Shown here piece after piece: positions 16,742-25,797 of a DNA stretch of 64,000 nucleotides. The DNA is from Melastoma dodecandrum (lineage: Eukaryota > Streptophyta > Magnoliopsida > Myrtales > Melastomataceae), in the NCBI GenBank assembly GCA_029817715.1, contig JARUPY010000292.1:2634001-2698000 (forward strand). Reading direction: 5' to 3'. The position numbers were made by a program, and so were the translations under genes. Within the stretch, counting starts at the first letter, position 1; each line of letters starts with the position of its first letter. The notes under the pieces are model-generated. The model worked only from the letters and a program-made list of their open reading frames with translations. It did not search any database and was not told the origin of the DNA.

Positions 16742-17009
16742 GACAACCCACGCGCCGCACCGAGACCGGATCGCCACCGCGGCGGTCGACGGACCCCGCA
16801 TCCCGGTCCGCCTGAGACACCCGTCGCTCTCGGCCCACGAACACGCCGCCCTCGCGAGCGCCCTCGACGACGGTCTGATGCCCGACGAGGTGGCCCAGAT
16901 CCTCGCCGGCCGTAAGGTGACGGAGGCCTTCCCGATCCGCTGGGATGAGAGCCCCGAGGCCTACGCGTCCCGGGCCGTGGCCGAGATGTTCGTCGCCTAC
17001 CTCCAGTAG
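16728..17009 (+). CDS. Hypothetical protein (93 aa)
   Basis: A small soluble protein starts MQTYETTHAPHRDRIATAAV, with a helical C-terminal half (residues about 40-93: AHEHAALASALDDGLMPDEV, then EAYASRAVAEMFVAYLQ). The DEVAQILAGRKVTEAF segment could be a short helix-turn-helix, but I see no clear family. GGAAGG precedes the ATG by nine bases. It sits 27 bases before the ClpP-like gene and is probably cotranscribed with it. Confidence 0.5.
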   Translation: MQTYETTHAPHRDRIATAAVDGPRIPVRLRHPSLSAHEHAALASALDDGLMPDEVAQILAGRKVTEAFPIRWDESPEAYASRAVAEMFVAYLQ

Positions 17010-17036
17010 GCGCCCCGGCCGCTCCGATCCTCCACG

Positions 17037-18266
17037 ATGGACATTGCCATGCCGGTCTTCACCCGCCGGTGGGGGCGCCGGTCGGGGATTGCTGCCTGCG
17101 TCCTCTCCCTGGTGCTCGGGGCTGCCGCCGGCCCGGCCGCCGCCGGTTCGCCGACGAAGGGCCGGGCCGGCACCTCCGTCGACGGGCCGGAGAGCCCGGC
17201 CCGGGTGGCGCTGGGGCCGGATGGCCGGGATCTGCACCTCGTGGGCGATCTCACCGAGGGCGTGGCCGCGCGGGTGGCCGCGCTGCTCGCGGCCCATCCC
17301 GAGGTGGAGCGCATCCACCTGACCAGCGACGGCGGCCTCGTGGAGGAGGGCGCGGCGATCGGAGCCCTCGTGGCGGCGCGGGGGCTCGCCACCTACGTGC
17401 CGGATGCGTGCGCGTCGGCCTGCACGCTGATCTTCGCCCGCGGGCGGACGCGCCTGCTCGCGGCCGGCGGCCGGCTCGGCTTCCACGCCCCCTACGTGGT
17501 CGGGGCGCATGGCCGGCTGCGGCGGGTGGATCCCGCGCCGGAGCGGGCGGCCTATCGCGCCGCCGGCCTCCCGGCCGCCTTCGTGGCGCGGGCCCTGGCG
17601 GTGCCCCCGGCCGGCATCTGGATCCCCGCGGCCGAGGCGCTGCGCGCGGCCGGCATCGTCACCGAGATCGTCGGCCCGGACCGCTTCCCCGATTCCAGCC
17701 TCGACGCGGATCCGAGCGAGGCCGGGGCCCGCGCGGCGATCCTGGGCGCCTTGCCGATCCTGCGGCAGGCGGGGTCGGCGGACCTCGCTTCCATCGCCCG
17801 CTGGTACCGCGATGGCTACGCCGAGGGCCGGCCGGAAGCGGAGGCGGCCGCGGGTCTGAAGCGGATGGCCGGCGCCTACCTGCGGCGGCGCTTCCGGTCC
17901 GGCGGCGACGCCGTCGTCCGGGCGTTGGGGCGCCGGGTCCTGGCGATGATGCGGGCCACCGCGCCGCACGACGCGGCCGCCTGCGGGGCCCTGGCGACCG
18001 GCGACCTGGTGGCGCTCGATGCCCGTCTCCGGGCCGGGCAGCCCTCCGCCCACGGGCTCGCGCGGCTCCTCGCCCGGACGAGGCCGGGGCCGTCGAGCCT
18101 TTCCGCCGCCCCGGAGCCACACCAAGCCCGGTCGCCGGGGTGCGCGGCCGGGATCGCCGGCGCGGTGCGGGCCCTCGACCTGCCGGCCCCGGATTCCGCC
18201 GCAGCCCTGCGGTCGCTGTTCCTCGGCGACCCCCCGCCGGTGCTGGCCGCGGGCGCTGCGCCGTAG
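17037..18266 (+). CDS. Periplasmic ClpP-fold protein (COG3904-like)
   Basis: This 409-aa exported protein has a signal sequence (residues about 12-36, GIAACVLSLVLGAAAG). The next 150 residues have the ClpP/crotonase-like fold: IHLTSDGGLVEEGAAIGALV, then DACASACTLIFARG, where the second Ser lies at the usual nucleophile position, and GGRLGFHAPYVV, which supplies the His. Members of this group are predicted periplasmic serine hydrolases of unknown substrate. The C-terminal 200 residues are helical, include Cys-containing segments, and are not recognised. No protease substrate or partner is evident from neighbours. The start could also be the ATG four codons in. Confidence 0.78.
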   Translation: MDIAMPVFTRRWGRRSGIAACVLSLVLGAAAGPAAAGSPTKGRAGTSVDGPESPARVALGPDGRDLHLVGDLTEGVAARVAALLAAHPEVERIHLTSDGGLVEEGAAIGALVAARGLATYVPDACASACTLIFARGRTRLLAAGGRLGFHAPYVVGAHGRLRRVDPAPERAAYRAAGLPAAFVARALAVPPAGIWIPAAEALRAAGIVTEIVGPDRFPDSSLDADPSEAGARAAILGALPILRQAGSADLASIARWYRDGYAEGRPEAEAAAGLKRMAGAYLRRRFRSGGDAVVRALGRRVLAMMRATAPHDAAACGALATGDLVALDARLRAGQPSAHGLARLLARTRPGPSSLSAAPEPHQARSPGCAAGIAGAVRALDLPAPDSAAALRSLFLGDPPPVLAAGAAP

Positions 18267-18367
18267 CGCCCCCTCGACAAGCCGCGGCGCTGCCTATTTT
18301 CGCACCCGATCGGGCCGCAGCCGGTGACGACGGTGGGCACAGGCCGATCGGGCAAGGGAGAGGGTGG

Positions 18368-18589
18368 ATGCCGGATTATCGCTTGCGCGGGGCGGTTCGT
18401 GGCGCCGATGGCAGCATCGGCGCCACGCGCGTCGACGAGCGGCTCACCGCCGCGGACGCCAAGGAGGCCGTGCGCCTCGCCAACAGCCGCTCGCTGACGA
18501 TCCAAGACGACGCGGTGAACGCCCTGTGGCTCGTCGATGCGAACGGCAGCCTGCTCTGGTCCCTGCGCCGGGCCGATCGGGAGGGTTGA
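18368..18589 (+). CDS. Hypothetical protein (73 aa)
   Basis: A compact soluble protein begins MPDYRLRGAVRGADGSIGAT and ends LLWSLRRADREG. The pattern suggests a beta-hairpin, a helix (DAKEAVRLANSRSL) and two further strands (AVNALWLVDANGSLLWSL). GGGAGAGGGT lies just before the ATG, a good ribosome-binding site that decides this start. No family is recognised. It lies 101 bases downstream of the ClpP-like gene on the same strand. Confidence 0.62.
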   Translation: MPDYRLRGAVRGADGSIGATRVDERLTAADAKEAVRLANSRSLTIQDDAVNALWLVDANGSLLWSLRRADREG

Positions 18590-18766
18590 CGGGGCGGCGC
18601 GCGTCCAGCCGCCGGCGGTGCGGCCGAGGGGCTGCCGACCGGCAGCGTCCCGCAGCCGCACGGGATGCGGCCCCAGGAGGATGCCATCCGGTGCGGCCCG
18701 GCCGGACCGGCATCCCGCCCCGACGGGGATAGGAAAAAACAAGCTCCGCAGCGCCGCAAACTAATC

Positions 18767-18780
18767 TGAATAAATATTCA
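18767..18780. promoter_or_regulatory. Palindrome upstream of Crp/Fnr gene
   Basis: TGAATA-AA-TATTCA is a perfect 14-bp inverted repeat in an AT-rich patch 55-68 bases before the regulator start. Outer halves ACTAA (18760-18764) and TTAGT (near 18803) also mirror each other. It may be an operator, possibly for autoregulation. It is not the canonical FNR box. Confidence 0.4.
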
Positions 18781-18834
18781 CCGGCACAGCTAAATGTAAG
18801 TTAGTCTCCCGCACGCCGTCGTGGAGAAACAGTC

Positions 18835-19575
18835 GTGCCAAATCCGCTTGTCCACAAGCTAGAATGCTACGTTGGTCTCTCGGATGCGGACCGGCTGTGC
18901 TTGGGCGATGCCGTCGGCCCGGGCCGCATGATCGCCCCGCGGACGGACATCATTCATGAGGGCGACGACCCGCGCGCCGTCAGCGTCATCCTGGACGGCT
19001 GGGCCTGCCGCTACCGGCAGTTCATCAACGGGCGCCGCCAGATCGTCTCGTTCCTGCTGCCGGGCGACCCGTGCGACCCGCACATCTTCCTTCTCGACGA
19101 GATGGACCACACGATCGGTGCGATCACCCCCGTCCTCCTGGGGCAGATCCCCGGCGCCACGCTGCAGGCGATGACACTGCACAGCCCGCAGCTCGACCTC
19201 GCCTTTCACCGGGAGGCCCTCGCCACCGCGGCGGTCCAGCGCGAATGGACGATCAGCCTCGGCAGCCGCACCGGGATCGAGCGCCTCGCCCACCTGTTCT
19301 GCGAGTTGCATGCGCGGCTGGCGGCGGTGGGCCTCACGGAGGGCAACACCTGCCCGATGCCGATCACCCAGAACGATCTCGGCGACGCGATGGGGCAGAC
19401 CAGCGTGCACATCAACCGCACGCTGCAGGAGCTGCGCGGCATGGGGCTGATCACCCTGCGCGGCCGCCGCCTGACCATCCACAACCCGGGCGCGCTGGCC
19501 CGGCTCGCGCATTTCGAGACCTCCTATCTCCATCTGACGGCGGGCCCGGCCGCCGCCCTCGCGCGGCGCGCCTGA
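18835..19575 (+). CDS. Crp/Fnr-family transcriptional regulator
   Basis: This 246-aa DNA-binding regulator has a cyclic-nucleotide-binding-like N-terminal barrel (about 20-125: DIIHEGDDPRAVSVILDGWA; FLLPGDPCDPHIFL), a dimerisation helix and a C-terminal winged helix-turn-helix (about 175-225: PITQNDLGDAMGQTSVHINR, then TLQELRGMGLITLRGR). It lacks the N-terminal FNR cysteine cluster, so iron-sulfur oxygen sensing is unlikely. GTG start. It lies 273 bases upstream of the urea transporter operon in the same direction and could regulate it, but this is positional inference. Confidence 0.88.
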   Translation: MPNPLVHKLECYVGLSDADRLCLGDAVGPGRMIAPRTDIIHEGDDPRAVSVILDGWACRYRQFINGRRQIVSFLLPGDPCDPHIFLLDEMDHTIGAITPVLLGQIPGATLQAMTLHSPQLDLAFHREALATAAVQREWTISLGSRTGIERLAHLFCELHARLAAVGLTEGNTCPMPITQNDLGDAMGQTSVHINRTLQELRGMGLITLRGRRLTIHNPGALARLAHFETSYLHLTAGPAAALARRA

Positions 19576-19848
19576 ACCGCGCCCGTGCCGGCGCGATTGA
19601 AGGCCGTGCGCGCCTGCGCCGGCTGCTCGACGAGGCCGGCATGCCCGACAGCCTGCGCCACGGCATGCGCAACACCATGGCGATGCCCAGAAGCCCGGAC
19701 AGGCGCAGCCGGCCGATGCTGCCCCGACATCGACCAAACCGGTCGATCCCGGCTCCGGAACGCCCCCCGGAGCCTGATTTGCCTAAATTTGTGGCACGCG
19801 ATTTGCGATTCCGCCGGCGTCTCAACGAAGACGACGAAGGGCACCGCC

Positions 19849-21144
19849 GTGAAAGCATTTGGAAGCTGGGCCTCGGCCGCCGCACTGGCCGCCGGGCTCG
19901 CCATCAGCGCCGTCGGCGCGGGCGCCGCCCGGGCGCAGGAAACCATCAAGGTCGGCATCCTGCACTCGCTGTCGGGCACGATGGCGATCTCGGAGACCAC
20001 CCTCAAGGACGCGATGCTGATGCTCATCGCCGAGCAGAACGCCAAGGGCGGCGTGCTCGGCAAGAAGCTGGAGCCGGTGGTGGTCGATCCGGCCTCGAAC
20101 TGGCCGCTGTTCGCCGAGAAGGCGCGCCAGCTGATCAGCAAGGACAAGGTCGCGGCCGTGTTCGGCTGCTGGACCTCGGTGTCGCGCAAGTCGGTGCTGC
20201 CGGTGTTCAAGGAACTCGACAACATCCTGTTCTACCCCGTCCAGTACGAGGGCGAGGAGAGCGAGCGCAACGTGTTCTACACCGGCGCCGCCCCGAACCA
20301 GCAGGCGATCCCGGCGGTCGACTACCTGATGAGCCCGGACGGCGGCGGCGCCAAGCGCTGGGTGCTGGCGGGCACCGACTACGTCTACCCGCGCACCACC
20401 AACAAGATCCTCGAAGCCTATCTCAAGTCCAAGGGCGTCAAGGACGAGGACATCATGATCAACTACACGCCGTTCGGCTTCTCGGACTGGCAGACCGAGG
20501 TGTCGAAGATCAAGGCGTTCGGCTCGGCCGGCAAGAAGACCGCCGTGGTCTCGACCATCAACGGCGACGCCAACGTGCCGTTCTACAAGGAGCTCGGCAA
20601 CCAGGGCATCAAGGCCACCGACATCCCGGTCGTGGCCTTCTCGGTGGGCGAGGAGGAGCTCGCCGGCATCGACGCCAAGCCGCTGGTCGGCCACCTCGCC
20701 GCCTGGAACTACTTCGAGTCGATCAAGACGCCGGAGAATGACGCGTTCATCAAGAAGTGGCAGGCGTTCAAGAAGAACCCCAAGGCCGTCACCAACGACC
20801 CGATGGAGGCCCACTACATCGGCTTCAACATGTGGGTGAAGGCGGTCGAGAAGGCCGGCACCACCGACCCCGACAAGGTGATCGCGGCGCTGCCGGGCAT
20901 CGAGCAGAAGAACCTCACCGGCGGCACCGCCGTGGTGCTGCCCAACCACCACATCACCAAGCCGGTCTTCATCGGCGAGATCGAGGCGAACGGCCAGTTC
21001 GACGTGGTCTGGAAGACCGACAAGCTGATCCCCGGCGAGGCGTGGTCGAAGCAGCTCGAAGGCTCGAAGGACCTCGAGGCCGACTGGGTCAAGCTCAAGT
21101 GCGGCAACTACAACACCAAGACCAAGACCTGCGGCGGCGCGTGA
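19849..21144 (+). CDS. urtA: Urea ABC transporter substrate-binding protein
   Basis: This is the periplasmic receptor of the Urt high-affinity urea importer. The 431-aa precursor has a signal peptide (about 1-27, ending GAGAARAQE). The mature fold is type I periplasmic binding protein: TIKVGILHSLSGTMAISETT, AVFGCWTSVSRKSVLPVFKE, FYPVQYEGEESERNVFYTGA and NDPMEAHYIGFNMWVKAVEK are characteristic of UrtA. The C-terminus has two cysteines around KLKCGNYNTKTKTCGG. GTG start, with AAGG eight bases upstream. It leads the urtABCDE operon; in many bacteria this is induced under nitrogen limitation. Confidence 0.95.
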   Translation: MKAFGSWASAAALAAGLAISAVGAGAARAQETIKVGILHSLSGTMAISETTLKDAMLMLIAEQNAKGGVLGKKLEPVVVDPASNWPLFAEKARQLISKDKVAAVFGCWTSVSRKSVLPVFKELDNILFYPVQYEGEESERNVFYTGAAPNQQAIPAVDYLMSPDGGGAKRWVLAGTDYVYPRTTNKILEAYLKSKGVKDEDIMINYTPFGFSDWQTEVSKIKAFGSAGKKTAVVSTINGDANVPFYKELGNQGIKATDIPVVAFSVGEEELAGIDAKPLVGHLAAWNYFESIKTPENDAFIKKWQAFKKNPKAVTNDPMEAHYIGFNMWVKAVEKAGTTDPDKVIAALPGIEQKNLTGGTAVVLPNHHITKPVFIGEIEANGQFDVVWKTDKLIPGEAWSKQLEGSKDLEADWVKLKCGNYNTKTKTCGGA

Positions 21145-21206
21145 GGGGCTCTCCCGCTCGAGGAGGTGCCGGACCTCCCGTTCGGTCCGGCACCTTCGGA
21201 TCTCGG

Positions 21207-21313
21207 TGAAGCGCGGGTCCCCTCTCCCGTGCGGGAGAGGGACAGGGTGAGGGATCAGGTCTCTCCGGATAGCGCGCACCCCTCACCCCAACCCTCTCCC
21301 GCTCGGGAGAGGG
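21207..21313. repeat. Palindromic repeat (family 3) between urtA and urtB
   Basis: CCTCTCCCGTGCGGGAGAGG and later CCCTCTCCCGCTCGGGAGAG are two strong hairpins, with internal CAGGGTGAGGG and CCCTCACCC halves that pair with each other. It is a BIME-like pair in the 279-bp urtA-urtB gap. It may stabilise the abundant urtA message relative to downstream genes. Confidence 0.75.
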
Positions 21314-21423
21314 GGCCTGTCGCGCCTCGCATTGGCCGATCCGTGCAGACTGCGGCCGCCCATTGGCGAAACCGGGGGCCGCACGCGTCGCCGTCCCGCT
21401 TCCCAGGCGCAACGAAAGTCTCG

Positions 21424-22992
21424 ATGCTCCGTCTCCTCTGCCTCCTCCTGCTTCTCGCCGCCCCGGCCCTCGCCCAGGCACCTGATCCCTACGGCCAGCT
21501 CGCCGGCGACGGCTATGCCGAGATCGAGGCGGGCGTCTCCGGCCTCGCGGCGAGCGGCGACCCGCGCGCCGAGGCGATCCTCTCGGCCTTGTCGGACGGC
21601 CGCCTGCTGGTGAGCCCGGACAAGACCCTGCTCATCCGGCAGGGCAGCGCCGTCGTGGATGCGAAGTCCGGCGCCCCGGCCGCCGACAGCCCCGACCTCA
21701 AGCCCGTGCGCGCCAACAACCGGGTCCGCCGGGCGATCGAGGCCGCCCGCGGGCAGCTCGACCTCGCGAGCCCCGATCCGGCCAAGCGCCGGGCCGCCGC
21801 CGACGCGGTGTTCAAGGCCCGGGACGCAGCCGCGCTGCCGGCCCTCGACGCCGCCCTGACGCGCGAGACCAGCACAGGCGTCCGCCAGGCCCTGACCGAG
21901 GCCCGCGCCGCCGTGCTGCTCGCCAGGCCCGGTACCGCGGAACCCGACCGGATTGCCGCAATTCCCGCCATCCAGGCCCGGGGCGATGGCGACGCGATGG
22001 GCATCCTGCGCGGTCTCGCGGCGGATCCGAGCGAGTCGGTCCGCGTCGCCGCCGGTCGCGGCATCGCGGCGATCGAGACGCGGCTCGCGATCCTCGGCGC
22101 CCTCCAGAACGTCTGGTACGGCATCTCGCTGGGCTCGGTCCTGCTGCTCGCCGCCATCGGGCTCGCCATCACCTTCGGGGTGATGGGCGTGATCAACATG
22201 GCCCACGGCGAGATGGTGATGCTCGGCGCCTACACGACCTACGGCGTACAGGAGCTGATCCGCACCAAGGCGCCGTCCCTGTTCGGCTGGTCGCTGGCGA
22301 TCAGCATCCCCTGCGCGTTCCTGGTGGCGGGCCTGATGGGGGTGCTGATCGAGCGGTTCATCATCCGCTTCCTGTACGGGCGCCCGCTGGAGACGCTGCT
22401 CGCCACCTTCGGGGTCAGCCTCGTGCTGCAGCAGGGCGTGCGCTCGCTGTTCGGCCCGACCAACCGCGAGGTCGGCGCCCCCGCCTTCATGAGCGGCGCC
22501 TTCGACTTTTACGGCCTGTCGATCACCTGGGGCCGGATGTGGATCATCGTGTTCGCGATGGCCGTGTTCCTGGGCCTCCTGTTCGTGCTGCGAAAGACGT
22601 CCTTCGGCCTGAAGACCCGGGCGGTCACCCAGAACCGCCGCATGGCCGCCGCCATGGGCATCCGCACGCCCTACGTCGATGCCCTCACCTTCGGGCTCGG
22701 CTCCGGCATCGCGGGGATCGCCGGGGTGGCGCTGTCGCAGATCGACAACGTCTCGCCCAATCTCGGCCAGGGCTACATCATCGACTCGTTCCTCGTGGTG
22801 GTGTTCGGCGGCGTCGGCAACCTGTGGGGGACGCTGGTGGCGGCCCTGACGCTCGGCGTCGTGAACAAGCTCGCCGAGCCGTATATCGGCGCGGTGCTGG
22901 CCAAGATCGGGCTCCTGATCTTCATCATCCTGTTCATCCAGAAGCGCCCGCGCGGCCTGTTCGCGCTCAAGGGCCGGGCGGTGGAATCGTGA
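21424..22992 (+). CDS. urtB: Urea ABC transporter permease UrtB (long form)
   Basis: This 522-aa inner-membrane permease belongs to the LivH-like branch. It carries the long N-terminal periplasmic extension found in proteobacterial UrtB: signal peptide MLRLLCLLLLLAAPALAQ, then about 210 soluble residues with helical repeats (KRRAAADAVFKARDAAALPA). The membrane domain (about 235-515) has GVMGVINMAHGEMVMLGAYT and the loop GRPLETLLATFGVSLVLQQG followed by VRSLFGPTNREVGAP. The ATG at 21424 starts the signal peptide. It pairs with UrtC to form the channel. Confidence 0.94.
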   Translation: MLRLLCLLLLLAAPALAQAPDPYGQLAGDGYAEIEAGVSGLAASGDPRAEAILSALSDGRLLVSPDKTLLIRQGSAVVDAKSGAPAADSPDLKPVRANNRVRRAIEAARGQLDLASPDPAKRRAAADAVFKARDAAALPALDAALTRETSTGVRQALTEARAAVLLARPGTAEPDRIAAIPAIQARGDGDAMGILRGLAADPSESVRVAAGRGIAAIETRLAILGALQNVWYGISLGSVLLLAAIGLAITFGVMGVINMAHGEMVMLGAYTTYGVQELIRTKAPSLFGWSLAISIPCAFLVAGLMGVLIERFIIRFLYGRPLETLLATFGVSLVLQQGVRSLFGPTNREVGAPAFMSGAFDFYGLSITWGRMWIIVFAMAVFLGLLFVLRKTSFGLKTRAVTQNRRMAAAMGIRTPYVDALTFGLGSGIAGIAGVALSQIDNVSPNLGQGYIIDSFLVVVFGGVGNLWGTLVAALTLGVVNKLAEPYIGAVLAKIGLLIFIILFIQKRPRGLFALKGRAVES

Positions 22993-23004
22993 GGGACCGG
23001 CGTC

Positions 23005-23116
23005 CTTCCCTCCCCCGTGCGGGGAGGGACCGAGGGTGGGGGTGGCGCAGAAGGCACCGCCGCGCTCGATCCGGCACCACCCCCACCCCGGGCCCCTCGC
23101 CGCAGGGGGGAGGGGA
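23005..23116. repeat. Palindromic repeat between urtB and urtC
   Basis: CCTCCCCCGTGCGGGGAGGG is followed by GAGGGTGGGGGTGG, a spacer, and the inverted halves CCACCCCCACCC and GGGGGGAGGGGA. This fills most of the 152-bp gap and resembles the copy upstream of urtB in plan, though not base for base. Confidence 0.72.
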
Positions 23117-23144
23117 CACGCGTTGCGCCCTCGGGATCCGCCCT

Positions 23145-24299
23145 ATGACCCCCCGCACCCCCCTGATCGACCTGAAGGGCTGGCTCTTCCTCGCCGTCTT
23201 GGCGGCTTTCTGCCTCGTCGTGCCGGTGCTGAACCTCGCGGTGCCGGAGGGCTCCGGCCTGCACCTGCCGACCTACCTCGTCTCGCTGTTCGGCAAGTAC
23301 CTCGCCTACGCGCTGCTCGCGGTCAGCCTCGACCTCGTCTGGGGCTATTGCGGCATCCTCTCGCTCGGCCACGGGGCGTTCTTCGCCCTCGGCGGCTACG
23401 CGATGGGTATGTACCTGATGCGCCAGATCGGCTCCCGGGGCGTCTACGGCAATCCGGTCCTGCCCGACTTCATGGTGTTCCTGAACTACAAGGCCCTGCC
23501 CTGGTACTGGTACGGCTTCGATCACTTCGCCTTCGCGGCCCTGATGGTGCTGCTGGTGCCGGGCCTGCTGGCCTTCGTGTTCGGCTGGCTCGCCTTCCGG
23601 TCGCGGGTGACGGGCGTCTACCTGTCGATCATCACCCAGGCGCTGACCTACGCGCTGATGCTCGCCTTCTTCCGCAACGACATGGGCCTCGGCGGCAACA
23701 ACGGGCTGACCGACTTCAAGGATCTTCTGGGATTCTCCGTCCAGTCCCAGAATTTCCGTGTCGGCATCTTCGTGGCGACCGGCGTCGCGCTGGCGCTCGG
23801 CTACCTGATCGCCCGGGTCATGACCGTGTCGGCCTATGGAAAGATCCTGATCGCCGTGCGCGATGCCGAGAGCCGCACCCGCTTCCTCGGCTACCGGCCG
23901 GAGCACTTCAAGACGCTGGCCTTCACGGTCTCGGCCATGATGGCGGGCGTCGCCGGCGCCCTCTACGTGCCGCAGGTCGGCATCATCAACCCGGGGGAGT
24001 TCGCCCCCACCAACTCCATCGAGACGGTGATCTGGGTGGCGGTGGGCGGGCGCGGCACGCTGGTCGGCGCGGCGCTCGGCGCCGTGCTGGTCAACTACGC
24101 CAAGACCGTGCTCACCGGCGTGATGCCCGATGCGTGGCTGTTCGCGCTCGGCGGCCTGTTCGTGGTCGTGACGCTGTTCCTCCCGCGCGGCCTCGTCGGC
24201 ACCGCGATCGAGCGCCTCGGCTCCCGGCGTGCGGCCGCCACGCTGCCGCCGGAGCCCGAGATCGCCCCGAAGCGCGTGGAACAAGGGCAGGGCCTGTGA
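23145..24299 (+). CDS. urtC: Urea ABC transporter permease UrtC
   Basis: This 384-aa LivM-like permease is the second membrane half of the urea importer. Eight to ten membrane helices begin near residue 13 (LFLAVLAAFCLVVPVLNLAV). Family motifs include LDLVWGYCGILSLGHGAFFA, FRNDMGLGGNNGLTDFKDLL and MAGVAGALYVPQVGIINPGE. The ATG at 23145 lies beyond the repeat; no other start fits the membrane topology. Its stop overlaps the urtD GTG start (GTGA), implying translational coupling. Confidence 0.94.
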   Translation: MTPRTPLIDLKGWLFLAVLAAFCLVVPVLNLAVPEGSGLHLPTYLVSLFGKYLAYALLAVSLDLVWGYCGILSLGHGAFFALGGYAMGMYLMRQIGSRGVYGNPVLPDFMVFLNYKALPWYWYGFDHFAFAALMVLLVPGLLAFVFGWLAFRSRVTGVYLSIITQALTYALMLAFFRNDMGLGGNNGLTDFKDLLGFSVQSQNFRVGIFVATGVALALGYLIARVMTVSAYGKILIAVRDAESRTRFLGYRPEHFKTLAFTVSAMMAGVAGALYVPQVGIINPGEFAPTNSIETVIWVAVGGRGTLVGAALGAVLVNYAKTVLTGVMPDAWLFALGGLFVVVTLFLPRGLVGTAIERLGSRRAAATLPPEPEIAPKRVEQGQGL

Positions 24300-25099
24300 G
24301 CACCGACCTCCTCGAACCTCCGGATGCCGCTGCCCGCGGCCCCGCCAACCGGAAGCGGGAGACGGACGCGCTCCTCTATCTCGACGACCTGCGGGTCACC
24401 TTCGACGGCTACAAGGCCCTGCGCGGCCTGTCGCTGACGCTGGCCCGGGGCGAGCTGCGGGCGATCATCGGCCCGAACGGCGCCGGCAAGACCACCATGA
24501 TGGACTGCATCACCGGCAAGACCCGGCCGGACAGCGGCGTCGCCCTGTTCGACGGCACCCACGACCTGCTCAAGAGCGACGAGCCGGCGATCGCCGACCT
24601 CGGCATCGGCCGCAAGTTCCAGAAGCCGACCGTGTTCGAGAGCCACACGGTCGCCGACAACATCCTGCTGGCGCTCAAAGGTCCGCGCGCGGCCTTCGCG
24701 TCCCTGTTCGGCTGGCGCAACCGGGTGGAGGCCGCACGGATCGACACCCTCTTGGAGACCGTCGGCCTGCTCCCCCATCGCGGCCGCCCGGCGGCCGATC
24801 TCAGCCACGGCCAGAAGCAGTGGCTGGAGATCGGCATGCTGCTCGCCCAGGACCCGAAGCTGCTGCTGGTCGACGAGCCCGTGGCCGGCATGACCGACGC
24901 CGAGACCGCCGAGACCGCCCGCCTGCTCCGTCGCATCGCCGGTGAGCACGCCGTGGTGGTGGTGGAGCACGACATGCACTTCGTCCGGGACCTCGGCTGC
25001 CGGGTCACCTGCCTGCACGAGGGGGCGGTGCTGGCCGAGGGCTCGATCGACGCGGTCTCGGCGGATCCGCGGGTGGTCGAAGTCTATCTGGGACGATGA
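24296..25099 (+). CDS. urtD: Urea ABC transporter ATP-binding protein UrtD
   Basis: This 267-aa ATPase powers urea import. It has the Walker A motif IIGPNGAGKTTMMDCITGKT, the Q-loop region GRKFQKPTVFESHTVADNIL, the signature LSHGQKQWLEIGMLLAQ, Walker B LLLVDEPVAGMTD and the H-loop VVVEHDMHFV. The long first 30 residues before LYLDDLRVTF are typical. The GTG start overlaps the urtC stop, and its stop overlaps the urtE ATG, so C, D and E are tightly coupled. Confidence 0.95.
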   Translation: MSTDLLEPPDAAARGPANRKRETDALLYLDDLRVTFDGYKALRGLSLTLARGELRAIIGPNGAGKTTMMDCITGKTRPDSGVALFDGTHDLLKSDEPAIADLGIGRKFQKPTVFESHTVADNILLALKGPRAAFASLFGWRNRVEAARIDTLLETVGLLPHRGRPAADLSHGQKQWLEIGMLLAQDPKLLLVDEPVAGMTDAETAETARLLRRIAGEHAVVVVEHDMHFVRDLGCRVTCLHEGAVLAEGSIDAVSADPRVVEVYLGR

Positions 25100-25797
25100 C
25101 CATGCTGAGCGTCGAGGGGATCGACCTCTATTACGGCGCCGCGCAGGCGCTCCGCGGCGTCTCGCTGACCGCCGAGGCCGGGCAGGTGACGACGGTGCTC
25201 GGCCGCAACGGCGTCGGCAAGACCTCGCTGCTGCGGGCGATCGTCGGCCAGCAGCCGGTACGCTCTGGCGCGATCCGCCTCGACGGGCGCCCGATCCAGG
25301 GGCTCGCCCCCTACGACCGGGCCCGCGCCGGGATCGCCTTCGTGCCCCAGGGCCGCGAGATCTTTCCGCTGCTCACCGTGAAGGAAAACCTCGAGACCGG
25401 CTTCGCGCCGCTGAAGCGCCGGGACCGCTACATCCCCGGGGAGATCTACGACCTGTTCCCGGTGCTCAAGGACATGCTGCACCGGCGCGGCGGCGACCTC
25501 TCGGGTGGCCAGCAGCAGCAGCTCGCCATCGGCCGGGCCCTGGTGACCCGGCCGAAACTCCTCGTGCTCGACGAGCCCACCGAGGGCATCCAGCCCTCGA
25601 TCATCAAGGATATCGGCCGGGCGATCACCTACCTGCGCGGCAAGGGCGAGATGGGAATCGTGCTGGTTGAGCAGTATTTCGAATGGGCCCGCGACCTCTG
25701 CGATTCCTACGCGGTGATGGATCGCGGGCAGGTGGTGCTCGCCGGATCCCGGGCCGGGATGGTCGAGGCCGACGTGCTCCGCTGGATGTCGGTCTAA
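25096..25797 (+). CDS. urtE: Urea ABC transporter ATP-binding protein UrtE
   Basis: This is the second ATPase of the urea importer, 233 aa. Motifs are Walker A VLGRNGVGKTSLLRAIVG, Q-loop FVPQGREIFPLLTVKENL, signature LSGGQQQQLAIGRALVTR, Walker B LLVLDEPTEGIQPSIIKD and H-loop VLVEQYFEWA. It starts at the ATGA overlap with urtD; an ATG two codons later would also serve. No urease or urea carboxylase genes follow in this window. Confidence 0.95.
   Translation: MTMLSVEGIDLYYGAAQALRGVSLTAEAGQVTTVLGRNGVGKTSLLRAIVGQQPVRSGAIRLDGRPIQGLAPYDRARAGIAFVPQGREIFPLLTVKENLETGFAPLKRRDRYIPGEIYDLFPVLKDMLHRRGGDLSGGQQQQLAIGRALVTRPKLLVLDEPTEGIQPSIIKDIGRAITYLRGKGEMGIVLVEQYFEWARDLCDSYAVMDRGQVVLAGSRAGMVEADVLRWMSV

Noticed and set aside
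16524..18125. 533-codon minus-strand frame
   Set aside because: It is antisense to the ClpP-like gene, whose signal peptide and active-site motifs are clear.
19585..19848. N-terminal extension of UrtA from an earlier ATG
   Set aside because: It would place 88 Arg/Pro-rich residues before a good signal peptide; the GTG at 19849 with AAGG upstream fits better.
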